A stretch of DNA of 64,000 nucleotides. It comes from Gammaproteobacteria bacterium (GTDB lineage Bacteria; Pseudomonadota; Gammaproteobacteria; Pseudomonadales; Pseudohongiellaceae). The stretch lies in the NCBI GenBank assembly GCA_028818225.1, contig JAPPOG010000051.1:38528-102527 (forward strand), in the 5' to 3' direction. The translations under genes were made by a program, and so were the position numbers. Below, piece after piece: positions 43,572 through 51,875 of this stretch. Below the pieces are notes generated by a model. It saw nothing but the letters and a program-made list of their open reading frames with translations, was not told where the DNA came from and searched no databases. Every line of letters starts with the position of its first letter. Position 1 is the stretch's first letter.

Positions 43572-45125
43572 CTATCTATTCCCGAATTGCGCAAGAACCA
43601 CAGCGTAAACCGACATTGCATCCCAGATATTCTGAATACGAATATTCTCATCACGACCATGCTGATTGTTATCGTGATTTGCCAGAGGCAGCACAAAAAT
43701 AGGCGTATCGGTACGCTCATCAAACGCGTTCAGTGGCAGTGTTCCTCCCATGCTTGGCGTCAAAATTAAATCAGGAGTGAGCTCTTGCATAATGCCAATT
43801 AGTTTTTGTGCAATGGCGCCATCCATAGGAGTCCGTAATCCGGCATTACCGGTTCCCCGCCAATCGAGTTTGGCAACTTTCGAATTATTGCGTAGCTGAT
43901 CTTCAGTTGGATCTTCATGGACGATGAAAAAGCCCTCTCTTTCTACATGGGCCTCAATGAGCTCTTGCAGCCGCAGCGGGTTCTGGTTCGGCACCATGCG
44001 CAGATTTAATGACACTGTGGCCGCAGGCAGAATAATATTACGCCCCTGCAAACCAACTCCGCCGGCAACAATTCCCCTGGCATTTATTGCGGGTAAGGTG
44101 ACCAATTCCTCCAGCCGCATGCCGGCACCTTCAGGAGTATTAATGGAAAGCTCGTCTTGCAACCCCAAACTGGTGTCAGGCATAGCATTGATTGCAGCCC
44201 GCTCTGATTCCGAGAGGGTTGCTACATTATCGTAATAACCATCCACCATGATCCGTCCTGCCTCATCGCGCATGCTGGTTAACAGATAGGACAGTTGCAT
44301 AATGGGATTGGGTGCCCAATTGCCGTAATGACCAGAGTGCAGCGGCCGGGTTGCACCATAGGTAGTAATATCTACTGTACCGCTTCCCCTAACACCAAAA
44401 ACGAGTTGAGCTCGGCGGGATTGATGCATGGGGCCATCACAAAACAACAACAGATCCGCATCGAACAATCCCGGATTGGCATCAATGACTTGCCCAAGGG
44501 TCGGTGAGCCTCTTTCCTCTTCCCCGTCGAATAACAGTTTCAAATTCACCGATAGCTCAATACCCTTTTCTCGCAGGGCATCCAGGGTATGAATAATCGC
44601 AATCACCGGCATCTTGTCATCCCCTGCCGAACGGGCATAGATCCGCCATTCCGGATCAAAGCTGCCGTCCAATGATGACCAATCTACTGGCGCTCCTTCC
44701 GGTAGAGCGGCATCTACCAGCGTTGGCATGAAAGGAGGAAAAGTCCAGTTTTCCGCTTGCACGGGCTGGCCATCAAAGTGGGCATAGAGTAGAAGCGTTT
44801 CGGTAGCTCCCGGTGTATTAATCTCACCGTAAATATAAGGTGCCCGGCCAGCGCGCAGCACTTGCGTAGTAATGCCCCGGCTTTCAAGCATTTCTGTAAT
44901 AAGCGCCACGTTGGCATCCAAGTTCTCCAGATTCGCTGAATCATTAGGCAGGGATAGCAGCTCGATAAAGTCGCGGATGATTTCCGTTTCTCTCTCGCTG
45001 CGATATTCATTAACAGCGGCGGCAATTTCCAGGGTTGATGGTTGCCCTAAAGAGGCATTCGCGCTTAATAAGCCCATGACAAATGTAACAAAGATTGACA
45101 TACGCAAAGTGAGAACTGTTTTCAT
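43572..45125 (-). CDS. Exported M20/M28-clan zinc peptidase
   Basis: The protein has 517 residues with a signal peptide (about 1-27, ending NASLGQ). M20-family metallopeptidase residues are visible: LLYAHFDGQPV (His and Asp), SAGDDKMPVIA (bridging Asp), LFDGEEERGSP (catalytic Glu pair), LLFCDGPMHQS (Asp) and LPLANHDNNQHG (His). The dimerisation insert starts near RPLHSGHYGNWAPNP. It would hydrolyse dipeptides or N-acyl amino acids in the periplasm. It stands alone, convergent with the cytochrome operon and divergent from the FAH-like gene. Confidence 0.9.
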   Translation of the reverse strand: MKTVLTLRMSIFVTFVMGLLSANASLGQPSTLEIAAAVNEYRSERETEIIRDFIELLSLPNDSANLENLDANVALITEMLESRGITTQVLRAGRAPYIYGEINTPGATETLLLYAHFDGQPVQAENWTFPPFMPTLVDAALPEGAPVDWSSLDGSFDPEWRIYARSAGDDKMPVIAIIHTLDALREKGIELSVNLKLLFDGEEERGSPTLGQVIDANPGLFDADLLLFCDGPMHQSRRAQLVFGVRGSGTVDITTYGATRPLHSGHYGNWAPNPIMQLSYLLTSMRDEAGRIMVDGYYDNVATLSESERAAINAMPDTSLGLQDELSINTPEGAGMRLEELVTLPAINARGIVAGGVGLQGRNIILPAATVSLNLRMVPNQNPLRLQELIEAHVEREGFFIVHEDPTEDQLRNNSKVAKLDWRGTGNAGLRTPMDGAIAQKLIGIMQELTPDLILTPSMGGTLPLNAFDERTDTPIFVLPLANHDNNQHGRDENIRIQNIWDAMSVYAVVLAQFGNR

Positions 45126-45323
45126 GACCTGACTCTTATGCCTCCCATACCTCTAGTTTACTGGATTTGGAGGGAGCATATTAGCGGATGATTTCCGTTA
45201 AAGCCTCATAAATAGCTGTCTGGAGGCAGCTTTTAATCTGGACAAGACACTTTTTGAGAGATACCTTTACTAACACTTATATTTCCATATTTTTCCTATT
45301 AGTGCCCCGCACGGGAGAGAAAC

Positions 45324-46484
45324 ATGATAAGAAAAACCCTAAGCTCCCTGATGCTTGGAATGGCCCTGGTAATTTCAGCCAGCAACCTGTTTGCCCAAGC
45401 CGCAGAGTCCGTTGAACCCTTCAAAGTTGGCACATTTGCCGTAAATGACGCGCCATTCGTGGGTCTGGTTGTTCGCGATGATTCCCTCATAGTTGACCTG
45501 GTAGCAGCTAATCGCGCCATGCAACTGCAGCCCCGCTACGCCAGTATTGATATGCCAAACACCATGCTAGGTTTGATTGAACAGTATGAGTACGGACTGA
45601 AAGGTCGCGTATACGAAGTAATGAACTGGCTGGTTGAAGATGGATTGCTCAGTGGCAATAACCGCCCTGGATATGTTCACAACGTTGGCGACGTGGACAT
45701 CCTCGCGCCAATTCAGTATCCAAGCAAAGTGATGAATGCAGCGGTTAATTTCTATACCCATGCCTGCGAGGGATGTACTGCAGAGCAATTGGCACAGCGC
45801 ACAAGAGAGCGCCAGGAAGACCGGGGAGTTCCCTATCTGTTCCTCAAGCCAACACGGGGTGCCATAGTTGGTAGCGGTGAAGACATTATCATGCCTTTCG
45901 GCCGCGACGAGATCGAATACGAAGTTGAAATGGCAATCGTATTTGGCAAGGCAGGCAAATATGTGTCGGCGACTCGTGCTTACGATCACGTATTCGGTTA
46001 CATGGTAGCAATGGATGTATCTGATCGTGGTGGTCGCCCACCGGGTGGATACGGTGTCCGTTCAGACTGGTTCGTGGGTAAAGGTCATGACACTTTTGCC
46101 CCTCATGGGCCCTGGATTGTGCCAAAAGAATTTTACGGTGACCCAATGGAGCGTTTGCATCAGATCACTGTGATCGATGGTGTGACGGTACAGGAAGCGC
46201 AGGCAGGAGATATGATTCACAACATTCCTGAATTAATCGAGTATGCCTCTTCATTGATTACGATCTTCCCTGGTGATGTATTACAAAGTGGTACTTCCGG
46301 TGGAACAGGTGCTGGCCGTGTGCAGCGAGCAACAGGGTCAGGCTTCCTGGTTGATGGTGAAACAATCGAAGCGAGTATCGAAGGCATTGGTACACTGAAA
46401 CACACCATCAGACAGGAACTAACAATTCCTGATGATTTATCCGGCGCCCAGTTACCGCCTACATCGTCTTATCGCGATAACTAA
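45324..46484 (+). CDS. Exported fumarylacetoacetate hydrolase-family protein
   Basis: This 386-residue protein of the fumarylacetoacetase fold has an N-terminal signal peptide (residues about 1-26, ending NLFAQ), which is unusual because most members are cytoplasmic. The catalytic core holds FLKPTRGAIVGSGEDIIMPF, EIEYEVEMAIVFG (metal-ligand Glu residues), FGYMVAMDVSDRGGR (Asp) and GDVLQSGTSGGTGAG. The metal site therefore seems intact. GGGAGAG precedes the ATG and a strong terminator follows, so it is monocistronic. Its periplasmic substrate is unknown; C-C hydrolase or decarboxylase activity is possible. Confidence 0.88.
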   Translation: MIRKTLSSLMLGMALVISASNLFAQAAESVEPFKVGTFAVNDAPFVGLVVRDDSLIVDLVAANRAMQLQPRYASIDMPNTMLGLIEQYEYGLKGRVYEVMNWLVEDGLLSGNNRPGYVHNVGDVDILAPIQYPSKVMNAAVNFYTHACEGCTAEQLAQRTRERQEDRGVPYLFLKPTRGAIVGSGEDIIMPFGRDEIEYEVEMAIVFGKAGKYVSATRAYDHVFGYMVAMDVSDRGGRPPGGYGVRSDWFVGKGHDTFAPHGPWIVPKEFYGDPMERLHQITVIDGVTVQEAQAGDMIHNIPELIEYASSLITIFPGDVLQSGTSGGTGAGRVQRATGSGFLVDGETIEASIEGIGTLKHTIRQELTIPDDLSGAQLPPTSSYRDN

Positions 46485-46553
46485 AAATTTAAGTGAGAAT
46501 CTAAACAAACTAAAGTTCTCACTATTAACTAATCAGTTACTGGAGATAAAAAC

Positions 46554-46590
46554 CAAACCCCAATCCGCATTGCGGGTTGGGGTTTTTTTA
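46554..46590 (+). terminator. Rho-independent terminator of FAH-like gene
   Basis: AACCCCAATCCGC pairs with GCGGGTTGGGGTT (one bulge), followed by a run of seven T ending at 46589. It begins 70 bases after the FAH stop and ends before the cupin leader. Confidence 0.93.
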
Positions 46591-46654
46591 CCGAATGGTT
46601 AGCCCATTTGCCGGAGCAGTTATAGAGTACAGAATTCAACAAGGAGTATTAGGA

Positions 46655-47221
46655 ATGATAAATAGAATTCGAATTCAGCTAGTAGTAGGACTGATGCTTG
46701 GCTTGAGTCCAGCAGCAGTATTGGCCCAAGAACCTGACAATGCCACGCATATTACTGCGGGCGAAATCATGACTGTATTTGAAGCCTTGGGTGACACCAT
46801 CGACCAGCAAATTCGTATCGTAGATATTGGCGATGATATAAACGTAGCTGTTGGCATCTTGCGCAGGGCTGGTAATCGCACGGAAGGGGAAGAAGTAAAT
46901 GCCATCATTCACCACAGAGTGACCGAGATTTACTATGTCTTATCAGGCTCGGGAGTTTTAGTAACTGGGGGCGATCAATCCAATGCCCAGGAATTTCCTG
47001 ATAATGTAACCGCCGTCATGGAATTAATCGGTCCGAGTGGAAGCAGAACTGTAATCAACGGACAGACGCAAACTGTATCAGCCGGAGACATCGTGGTAAT
47101 TCCTGCGGGCGTACCTCATGGCTTTCGTCACATCCAGGATCAGGTGACTTACCTGAGTATTCGTGTCGATCCAGACCAGACCCTGCCGACTGGCTACTTG
47201 CATCCAGTTTTACAAGATTAG
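46655..47221 (+). CDS. Exported cupin
   Basis: The protein has 188 residues with a signal peptide (about 1-24, ending AAVLAQ). Cupin motif 1 is IIHHRVTEIYYVLSGSG and motif 2 is VSAGDIVVIPAGVPHGFRH, so a partial metal site (His-His-x-x-x-Glu, His) remains. The frame starts at 46577 within the terminator, but ATG at 46655 has AAGGAG about 9 bases upstream. It is followed after 33 bases by an unknown exported helical protein. It is related in style to the cupins at 13342 and 62307, but I cannot assign a substrate. Confidence 0.85.
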   Translation: MINRIRIQLVVGLMLGLSPAAVLAQEPDNATHITAGEIMTVFEALGDTIDQQIRIVDIGDDINVAVGILRRAGNRTEGEEVNAIIHHRVTEIYYVLSGSGVLVTGGDQSNAQEFPDNVTAVMELIGPSGSRTVINGQTQTVSAGDIVVIPAGVPHGFRHIQDQVTYLSIRVDPDQTLPTGYLHPVLQD

Positions 47222-47254
47222 TTAGAGTGGCGCGATCAGTTACTGGTTAGCCAG

Positions 47255-47977
47255 ATGCTTAAGTATTTACAGATAATCATTGGCTTAGTTTTGTGTTGTG
47301 CTATAGCTAGTTTCGCCCATGGCCAAAATGAGCTTGGCTCAACGGCCGATCGCAGTGCAATCCAGGCTTATCTCGATCAGCAAAATCAGTTTTCAGGTCC
47401 TTTTGAATCGATGGCGCGAATGCAGGTGGAAGTGCTATATGGCGACTTCCTCGATTCTTTAGGCGGAGACGAATCTCACCGTTTAAAGGCGGAAGAGGTT
47501 TTAATTGAGATTATCGCTGAACGCGCGGAAATGAGTTCACAGGCCTCCAGTGGGCGCGCTACTCCGGAACAATTGCGAGAAGTAAGCAGTTATGACTATT
47601 TAAGGGAACGCATGGAAGCTGTCCTGAATTCAGCCGAATTACAAATACTCGACAGCCGCCAGGAAGGCATGGCGGAAGAACAGCTTAGAAAAAATTACCT
47701 GGAACAGCTTACTAGAATCTCGCCCGAAGTAACGAAAACCAACCAGGCTATAGTTCTAAATGTACTCGTTGAACATATGTTGTTTCAGGAAAATGATTCA
47801 TCAGAACGCAATCAAATTACTGCGGAAGAACTTGTTCAACAACAACTGCTGTCTTTACTCGAAGCTCGAGTGCAATTACAGGATATGTTGGAAGGTGAGC
47901 AATTGGAAATGGTTAATTCTTATTTAAATGAACTACGATCCAATTTATTTTTGAATCAATCTATGTCGAGGAATTAG
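47255..47977 (+). CDS. Unknown exported helical protein
   Basis: The protein has 240 residues with a signal peptide (about 1-23, ending SFAHGQ). It is highly charged and almost entirely helical, with no family recognised. The pattern EVLYGDFLDSLGGDESHRL and LVEHMLFQENDSSERNQI suggests two related halves of about 100 residues, each with a long helix pair. It follows the cupin gene after 33 bases and may be cotranscribed. A role as a periplasmic helical adaptor is a guess only. Confidence 0.7.
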   Translation: MLKYLQIIIGLVLCCAIASFAHGQNELGSTADRSAIQAYLDQQNQFSGPFESMARMQVEVLYGDFLDSLGGDESHRLKAEEVLIEIIAERAEMSSQASSGRATPEQLREVSSYDYLRERMEAVLNSAELQILDSRQEGMAEEQLRKNYLEQLTRISPEVTKTNQAIVLNVLVEHMLFQENDSSERNQITAEELVQQQLLSLLEARVQLQDMLEGEQLEMVNSYLNELRSNLFLNQSMSRN

Positions 47978-48122
47978 ACGCGTTAATTTTTCAACCTTGC
48001 AATATATGCACAAGGTGAGCAACAGATTAATAAGTTAATCACATTGAGCAATCCTCAGGTAATGGTTTATGCTTCTGCATCCACCATTTGTATTATTTGA
48101 ACTAAAAATGAGAGGACTCCAA

Positions 48123-49187
48123 ATGTCCAAGCAATCGAAAATAAAATCAGTCTGCTTTGCACTCTTACTGGTGCCAGCATTGGTCTTTGCCCAGGCAGAC
48201 ATGCCTCCCGTAAATGATTTGCCGAATCCCTACGCGACCCAAGCTGGATTCTTCAAAATGCCCGCCGGGCGTGAATGGGGTTCTTCCAGTACCGTAGAAA
48301 TCGATCTCGACGGTGAGAGCATCTGGATTGCTGAGCGTTGCGGTGGCAATATCAATGCCTGTGTAAACAATCCTGACGTGAATATGATCATGAAGTTCGA
48401 CAAAGATGGCACTATGGTCCGCAGCTTCGGTGCCGGTTATATCGCGTGGCCACATGGCATCGAGGTTGATCCAGACGGAAACGTTTGGATTGCGGATGCC
48501 CGTGGTACCGATCAGATGCAGGATTATGATGGTGAGCCCTATGGTCACCAGGTCCACAAATTCAGCCCCACTGGTGTCCTCCTGATGTCGATCGGCGTAA
48601 AAGGTGGAGGTAGCAACGGCGAGTGTTGTTATACGCCCAATGATGTGCTGGTCGCACCCGACGGCTCTATCTTTATTGGTGAGGGTCACTCTAGTGCAGA
48701 AGGCTCTCCTAACGCTATTTACAAGTACGATGCCGATGGCAATCTGTTGATGAAATTCGGTGAATGGGGCATGGGGGATGGCCAATTTCGTCAACCGCAT
48801 GGCCTGGCTATGGATTCAAAAGGTCGCCTGTTTGTTGCTGACCGCGGCAATGACCGCATCCAGATATTCGACCAGCAAGGCAATCTGCTGGATATCTGGT
48901 ACCAGTTCAGCCGCAATAGCGGTGTGTTCATAGATGAGCATGACGTGCTTTATGCAGCTGATTCCGAATCAGGATCAGTCAATCCTGACCATGGTGATTG
49001 GTTGCGAGGTATTCGAATAGGAAGCGCAATTACTGGTGAGGTGGAATTCTTAATTCCGGATCCCCAACCAGATTGTCGCGGTACCTGCACTGCCGAAGGT
49101 GTAGTAGCAGACAAGCATGGAAATATTTTTGGAGCAGAAGTTGGTCCTGTTGGCGGGGTCAAACGCTATGTTCGTGGTGTAAACTAG
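48123..49187 (+). CDS. Exported NHL-repeat propeller, paralogue of 2292
   Basis: The protein has 354 residues with a signal peptide (about 1-23, ending ALVFAQ). NHL blades are WPHGIEVDPDGNVWIADARG, TPNDVLVAPDGSIFIGEGHS and QPHGLAMDSKGRLFVADRGN, with the same His and Asp pattern as the 2292-3410 protein, and the shared opening PAGREWGS...E-I/D-L-D. The frame opens earlier, at 48069, but ATG at 48123 has AGAGGA upstream. A strong terminator follows. As with the paralogue, the fold resembles peptidyl-amidating lyase but the substrate is unknown. Confidence 0.87.
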   Translation: MSKQSKIKSVCFALLLVPALVFAQADMPPVNDLPNPYATQAGFFKMPAGREWGSSSTVEIDLDGESIWIAERCGGNINACVNNPDVNMIMKFDKDGTMVRSFGAGYIAWPHGIEVDPDGNVWIADARGTDQMQDYDGEPYGHQVHKFSPTGVLLMSIGVKGGGSNGECCYTPNDVLVAPDGSIFIGEGHSSAEGSPNAIYKYDADGNLLMKFGEWGMGDGQFRQPHGLAMDSKGRLFVADRGNDRIQIFDQQGNLLDIWYQFSRNSGVFIDEHDVLYAADSESGSVNPDHGDWLRGIRIGSAITGEVEFLIPDPQPDCRGTCTAEGVVADKHGNIFGAEVGPVGGVKRYVRGVN

Positions 49188-49208
49188 ATTCTGACAACCT
49201 CCTGACAT

Positions 49209-49246
49209 AAAAGCCCGGCTTTGCAAAAAGGCCGGGCTTTTCTTTT
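49209..49246 (+). terminator. Rho-independent terminator of NHL gene
   Basis: AAAAGCCCGGC (49209-49219) pairs with GCCGGGCTTTT (49231-49241), with CTTTT following. It begins 22 bases after the stop. Confidence 0.93.
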
Positions 49247-49279
49247 ATCGAAAAGTTTCTTGGCGAGCCAGTCTTTATA

Positions 49280-50449
49280 GTGATTACCGTCAATCAAGAT
49301 TCCACACTCAAAAATCTTCAACAGGAACTACGCGCGCTCGCTTGCATAGGCTTAGCAGGATTAATAGCGCTGGGTATTTTGCTCAGCATTATCTGGCAGC
49401 GCGCCGAAGCGATACAGTGGACTCTCCAGTCCGCTGTTATCTGGGGCTTTATAATGGTCAGCTCACTGCGACGACTTGACCTGGTTCGCCCCAAACAAGA
49501 ATCGCCCCTTTACAAGAATTTAGGCTGGGGTAACCGAATTACCTTATTTCGCTCCTGGTTAATTGCGGCAACTGCTGGCTTTCTATTTCAACCCTGGCCA
49601 GATGGCCCTCTGCTATCCTGGCTGCCGGGTATGATTTATTTCGCAGGCGCAATACTGGACCGCGTCGATGGTTATGTCGCCCGTCGCAGTGGGCAAAGCA
49701 GTTTATTTGGTATTGAGCTGGACACAGTAGCCGATGCCATAGGACTCGCGGTTGCTTCTTTATTGGCGGTCGGTTACGGGCAGGCGCACTGGAGCTTTTT
49801 ACTGATGGGACTGGCCTACTATGCATTTCATGCTGGAATCTATTGGCGGAAAAAGCAAAACTTACCGGTTTATGCACTTCCTCCAGCTATGCATCGGCGC
49901 GTGTGGGCCGGCTTTCAAATGGGTTATCTGGTGGTGGCTTTATGGCCACTTTTCTATCCTCCGCTCACGCTGATTGGCGGATTTGCCTTCATGCTACCCG
50001 CTTTAATTGGATTTGTAATCGATTGGCTCATAGTAAGTGGTCGCATTAACAGACAAGCAGCGAATACAGATCGACGCTTTTATCAATTAACCGTATTTAG
50101 TCAGGCTATCTTTCAGCCCTTGCTGAGAATCACAATCGTTTTGCTACTGGCAATTTCCATTTTACGATCAGGACTGCCACCAATGGCGAATACGGGTATT
50201 GTCGGATTCAGCTTTATCGCTAGTGCCGGATTTATACTTACTTCGTTAGCGATTCTATTGGGTATCGCAGGAAGATATTTTGCCTTGCTTCTGATTGGCT
50301 TACTCGGTTGGTACTATCTTAACAATCCAATGTACTACCTGGATTACCTATTATTTTGCTGCGTCATTTGGTCTTTATTGCTAGGCAGTGGGCGCTTTAG
50401 CCTCTGGCAAGAAGATGATCGCTGGCTTAACCGGTACGACGGCGCTTGA
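49280..50449 (+). CDS. CDP-alcohol phosphotransferase, multi-pass membrane enzyme
   Basis: This 389-residue polytopic membrane protein has the CDP-alcohol phosphotransferase motif D-G-x2-A-R-x7-G-x3-D-x3-D: DRVDGYVARRSGQSSLFGIE followed by LDTVADA. Such enzymes displace CMP to make phosphodiester links in phospholipid-like molecules, so a lipid-linked product is possible. It starts with GTG after a terminator and is the first gene of a two-gene unit; the next gene overlaps it by four bases (TTGA). It faces the convergent minus-strand pterin-type cluster at 51462, which supports a joint role. About ten hydrophobic segments are present, more than in PgsA. Confidence 0.88.
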   Translation: MITVNQDSTLKNLQQELRALACIGLAGLIALGILLSIIWQRAEAIQWTLQSAVIWGFIMVSSLRRLDLVRPKQESPLYKNLGWGNRITLFRSWLIAATAGFLFQPWPDGPLLSWLPGMIYFAGAILDRVDGYVARRSGQSSLFGIELDTVADAIGLAVASLLAVGYGQAHWSFLLMGLAYYAFHAGIYWRKKQNLPVYALPPAMHRRVWAGFQMGYLVVALWPLFYPPLTLIGGFAFMLPALIGFVIDWLIVSGRINRQAANTDRRFYQLTVFSQAIFQPLLRITIVLLLAISILRSGLPPMANTGIVGFSFIASAGFILTSLAILLGIAGRYFALLLIGLLGWYYLNNPMYYLDYLLFCCVIWSLLLGSGRFSLWQEDDRWLNRYDGA

Positions 50450-51450
50450 ACATTACCAATAAACTACTCCCGTTATTTTCCTGGATAGTGGCCCTGGCGC
50501 TGGCTATATGGATCTTGAGCTTTCTCCCTTTAGATGCAGTTTTACAATCGCTAACAGCAATTAGTTTTAGCGATTGGTTTCTATGGATCGGACTCAACAT
50601 AGCGGTGATTTTGTTGCTTACCAGTCGCTGGCAAATTCTCACCAATGCGATGCAGTTTACTGTGGGATTTTTCCAGTTACTGCGTGTTCGTCAGGCCGGC
50701 CAACTGATTAGCTTTGTAACTCCGGGACCACAGTTTGGTGGCGAACCCTTACAAATCTATTGGCTTTGGCGAAAATTTGCAGCACCTGTGCATATGGCAT
50801 TCTTAGCAGTTGGGCTCGATAGATTTTTCGAGCTTTGGGTAAACTTCACGATTCTATTACTCGCTGCGCTGACTCTTCTCTATTCCAGCTCAGCCCCGCT
50901 TTTTAACTGGCAGTATGTTGCTCTTGTCCTACTTGCCGTCATTTCAATGATGCTCATAGGAGGGTGGTTTTTAATTGCAAGACCCGAGAATTTTTACCAG
51001 AGAGTAAGCAGGATTATCCAACCCTGGCTACACCATGAGCGATTACAGCAACTTGATGCCCACTTGTCTGAATTTCACAATGAACTTAAAAATATTTTTA
51101 GTAATGGTCGGCAAAAATTGCGAGCAGCATTACTGATGTCAATATTGGCCTGGGCGGTCATGCTAGCTGAGTTCTGGGTTCTGTTGAGCATCATTGACAT
51201 TCCTTTAAGCGTTACCACCTATATCCTATTGTTTACACTCATGCGTCTGGCGTTTCTGCTTCCATTACCTGGAGGAATTGGAACCGTAGAGGCTGCTCTT
51301 TTCTCTGGATTCCAAATACTTTCCTTGCCCCTTCCTGCCGCCACTAGCTTGATAGCGCTTATCAGATTGCGAGATATTATAATTTTACTATTTGGAGCTT
51401 CATTATTGCCGGGACTGCATAACAACAAAACGAAAGATATCTCTCAATAG
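50446..51450 (+). CDS. LPG-synthase-type transmembrane protein (UPF0104-like)
   Basis: The 334-residue protein has about eight TM segments and the flippase-like domain also found in MprF and glycosyltransferase partners. Family stretches are FLQLLRVRQAGQLISFVTPG-like (here QLLRVRQAGQLISFVTPG), a glutamate-rich GGEPLQIYWL, and LPLPGGIGTVEAALFSGFQI. It starts with TTG overlapping the CDP-alcohol enzyme stop, so the two are coupled. UPF0104 proteins are thought to flip or transfer polar lipids; here a role in moving the cluster product is inference. Its stop is 12 bases from the convergent PTPS-like gene. Confidence 0.88.
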   Translation: MNITNKLLPLFSWIVALALAIWILSFLPLDAVLQSLTAISFSDWFLWIGLNIAVILLLTSRWQILTNAMQFTVGFFQLLRVRQAGQLISFVTPGPQFGGEPLQIYWLWRKFAAPVHMAFLAVGLDRFFELWVNFTILLLAALTLLYSSSAPLFNWQYVALVLLAVISMMLIGGWFLIARPENFYQRVSRIIQPWLHHERLQQLDAHLSEFHNELKNIFSNGRQKLRAALLMSILAWAVMLAEFWVLLSIIDIPLSVTTYILLFTLMRLAFLLPLPGGIGTVEAALFSGFQILSLPLPAATSLIALIRLRDIIILLFGASLLPGLHNNKTKDISQ

Positions 51451-51461
51451 TAATAAATAAA

Positions 51462-51842
51462 TTATGAGTAATCCTTTACATAAGCGGCCCAGCAGAAATC
51501 GTTCTCCCATATCTTAACCGAGAATTTCCCTGATCCCGGCGGCTGGATAGCACTCAAAAGTTTCTCACAAACAATTCGACTAAAGTGCTCAATACTCGGG
51601 TTTAATCCCTCAAATTCAGGCTTATCATTAAGCATATTGTCGCTAAAGTACGCAACGATACCTTGTAACTCATCTTCAATCTGCACGATGTCTACCAGAT
51701 AACCGTGTTGGTCTAATTCGCCAGACTCAATCTTTACCTCAATTTCATATCGATGGGAATGAGGTTCATTTTCTGCACCCCAGTCCCCACCAATGAGATA
51801 ATGTTGTGCTATTAGTTCTTTTTTAACTGCAACTGCATACAT
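51462..51842 (-). CDS. PTPS/QueD-family protein lacking catalytic Cys and His
   Basis: This 126-residue cytoplasmic T-fold protein belongs to the 6-pyruvoyl-tetrahydropterin synthase/QueD family. Zinc ligands appear in IAQHYL and PHSHRYEIEV, and the substrate-anchoring Glu in VKIWENDFC. Compared with E. coli QueD, the catalytic Cys in KCGRLHGHSF is missing (WGAENEPHSHRY), and the catalytic Asp-His of LDHHYLND reads SDNMLND, so His is replaced by Asn. The usual reaction is thus unlikely and a different pyrimidine or pterin transformation, or a binding role, is suggested. GGAGAG precedes the ATG. No queC, queE or queF is nearby, so queuosine synthesis is not supported. Confidence 0.85.
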   Translation of the reverse strand: MYAVAVKKELIAQHYLIGGDWGAENEPHSHRYEIEVKIESGELDQHGYLVDIVQIEDELQGIVAYFSDNMLNDKPEFEGLNPSIEHFSRIVCEKLLSAIQPPGSGKFSVKIWENDFCWAAYVKDYS

Positions 51843-51875
51843 GTTTACTCTCCTTACTCATGCATCCCCATGCAT

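Noticed and set aside
45567..45989. 140-codon minus-strand frame
   Set aside because: It is antisense to the FAH-like gene, with no family match.
48165..48800. 211-codon minus-strand frame
   Set aside because: It is antisense to the NHL propeller gene; long only because of codon composition.
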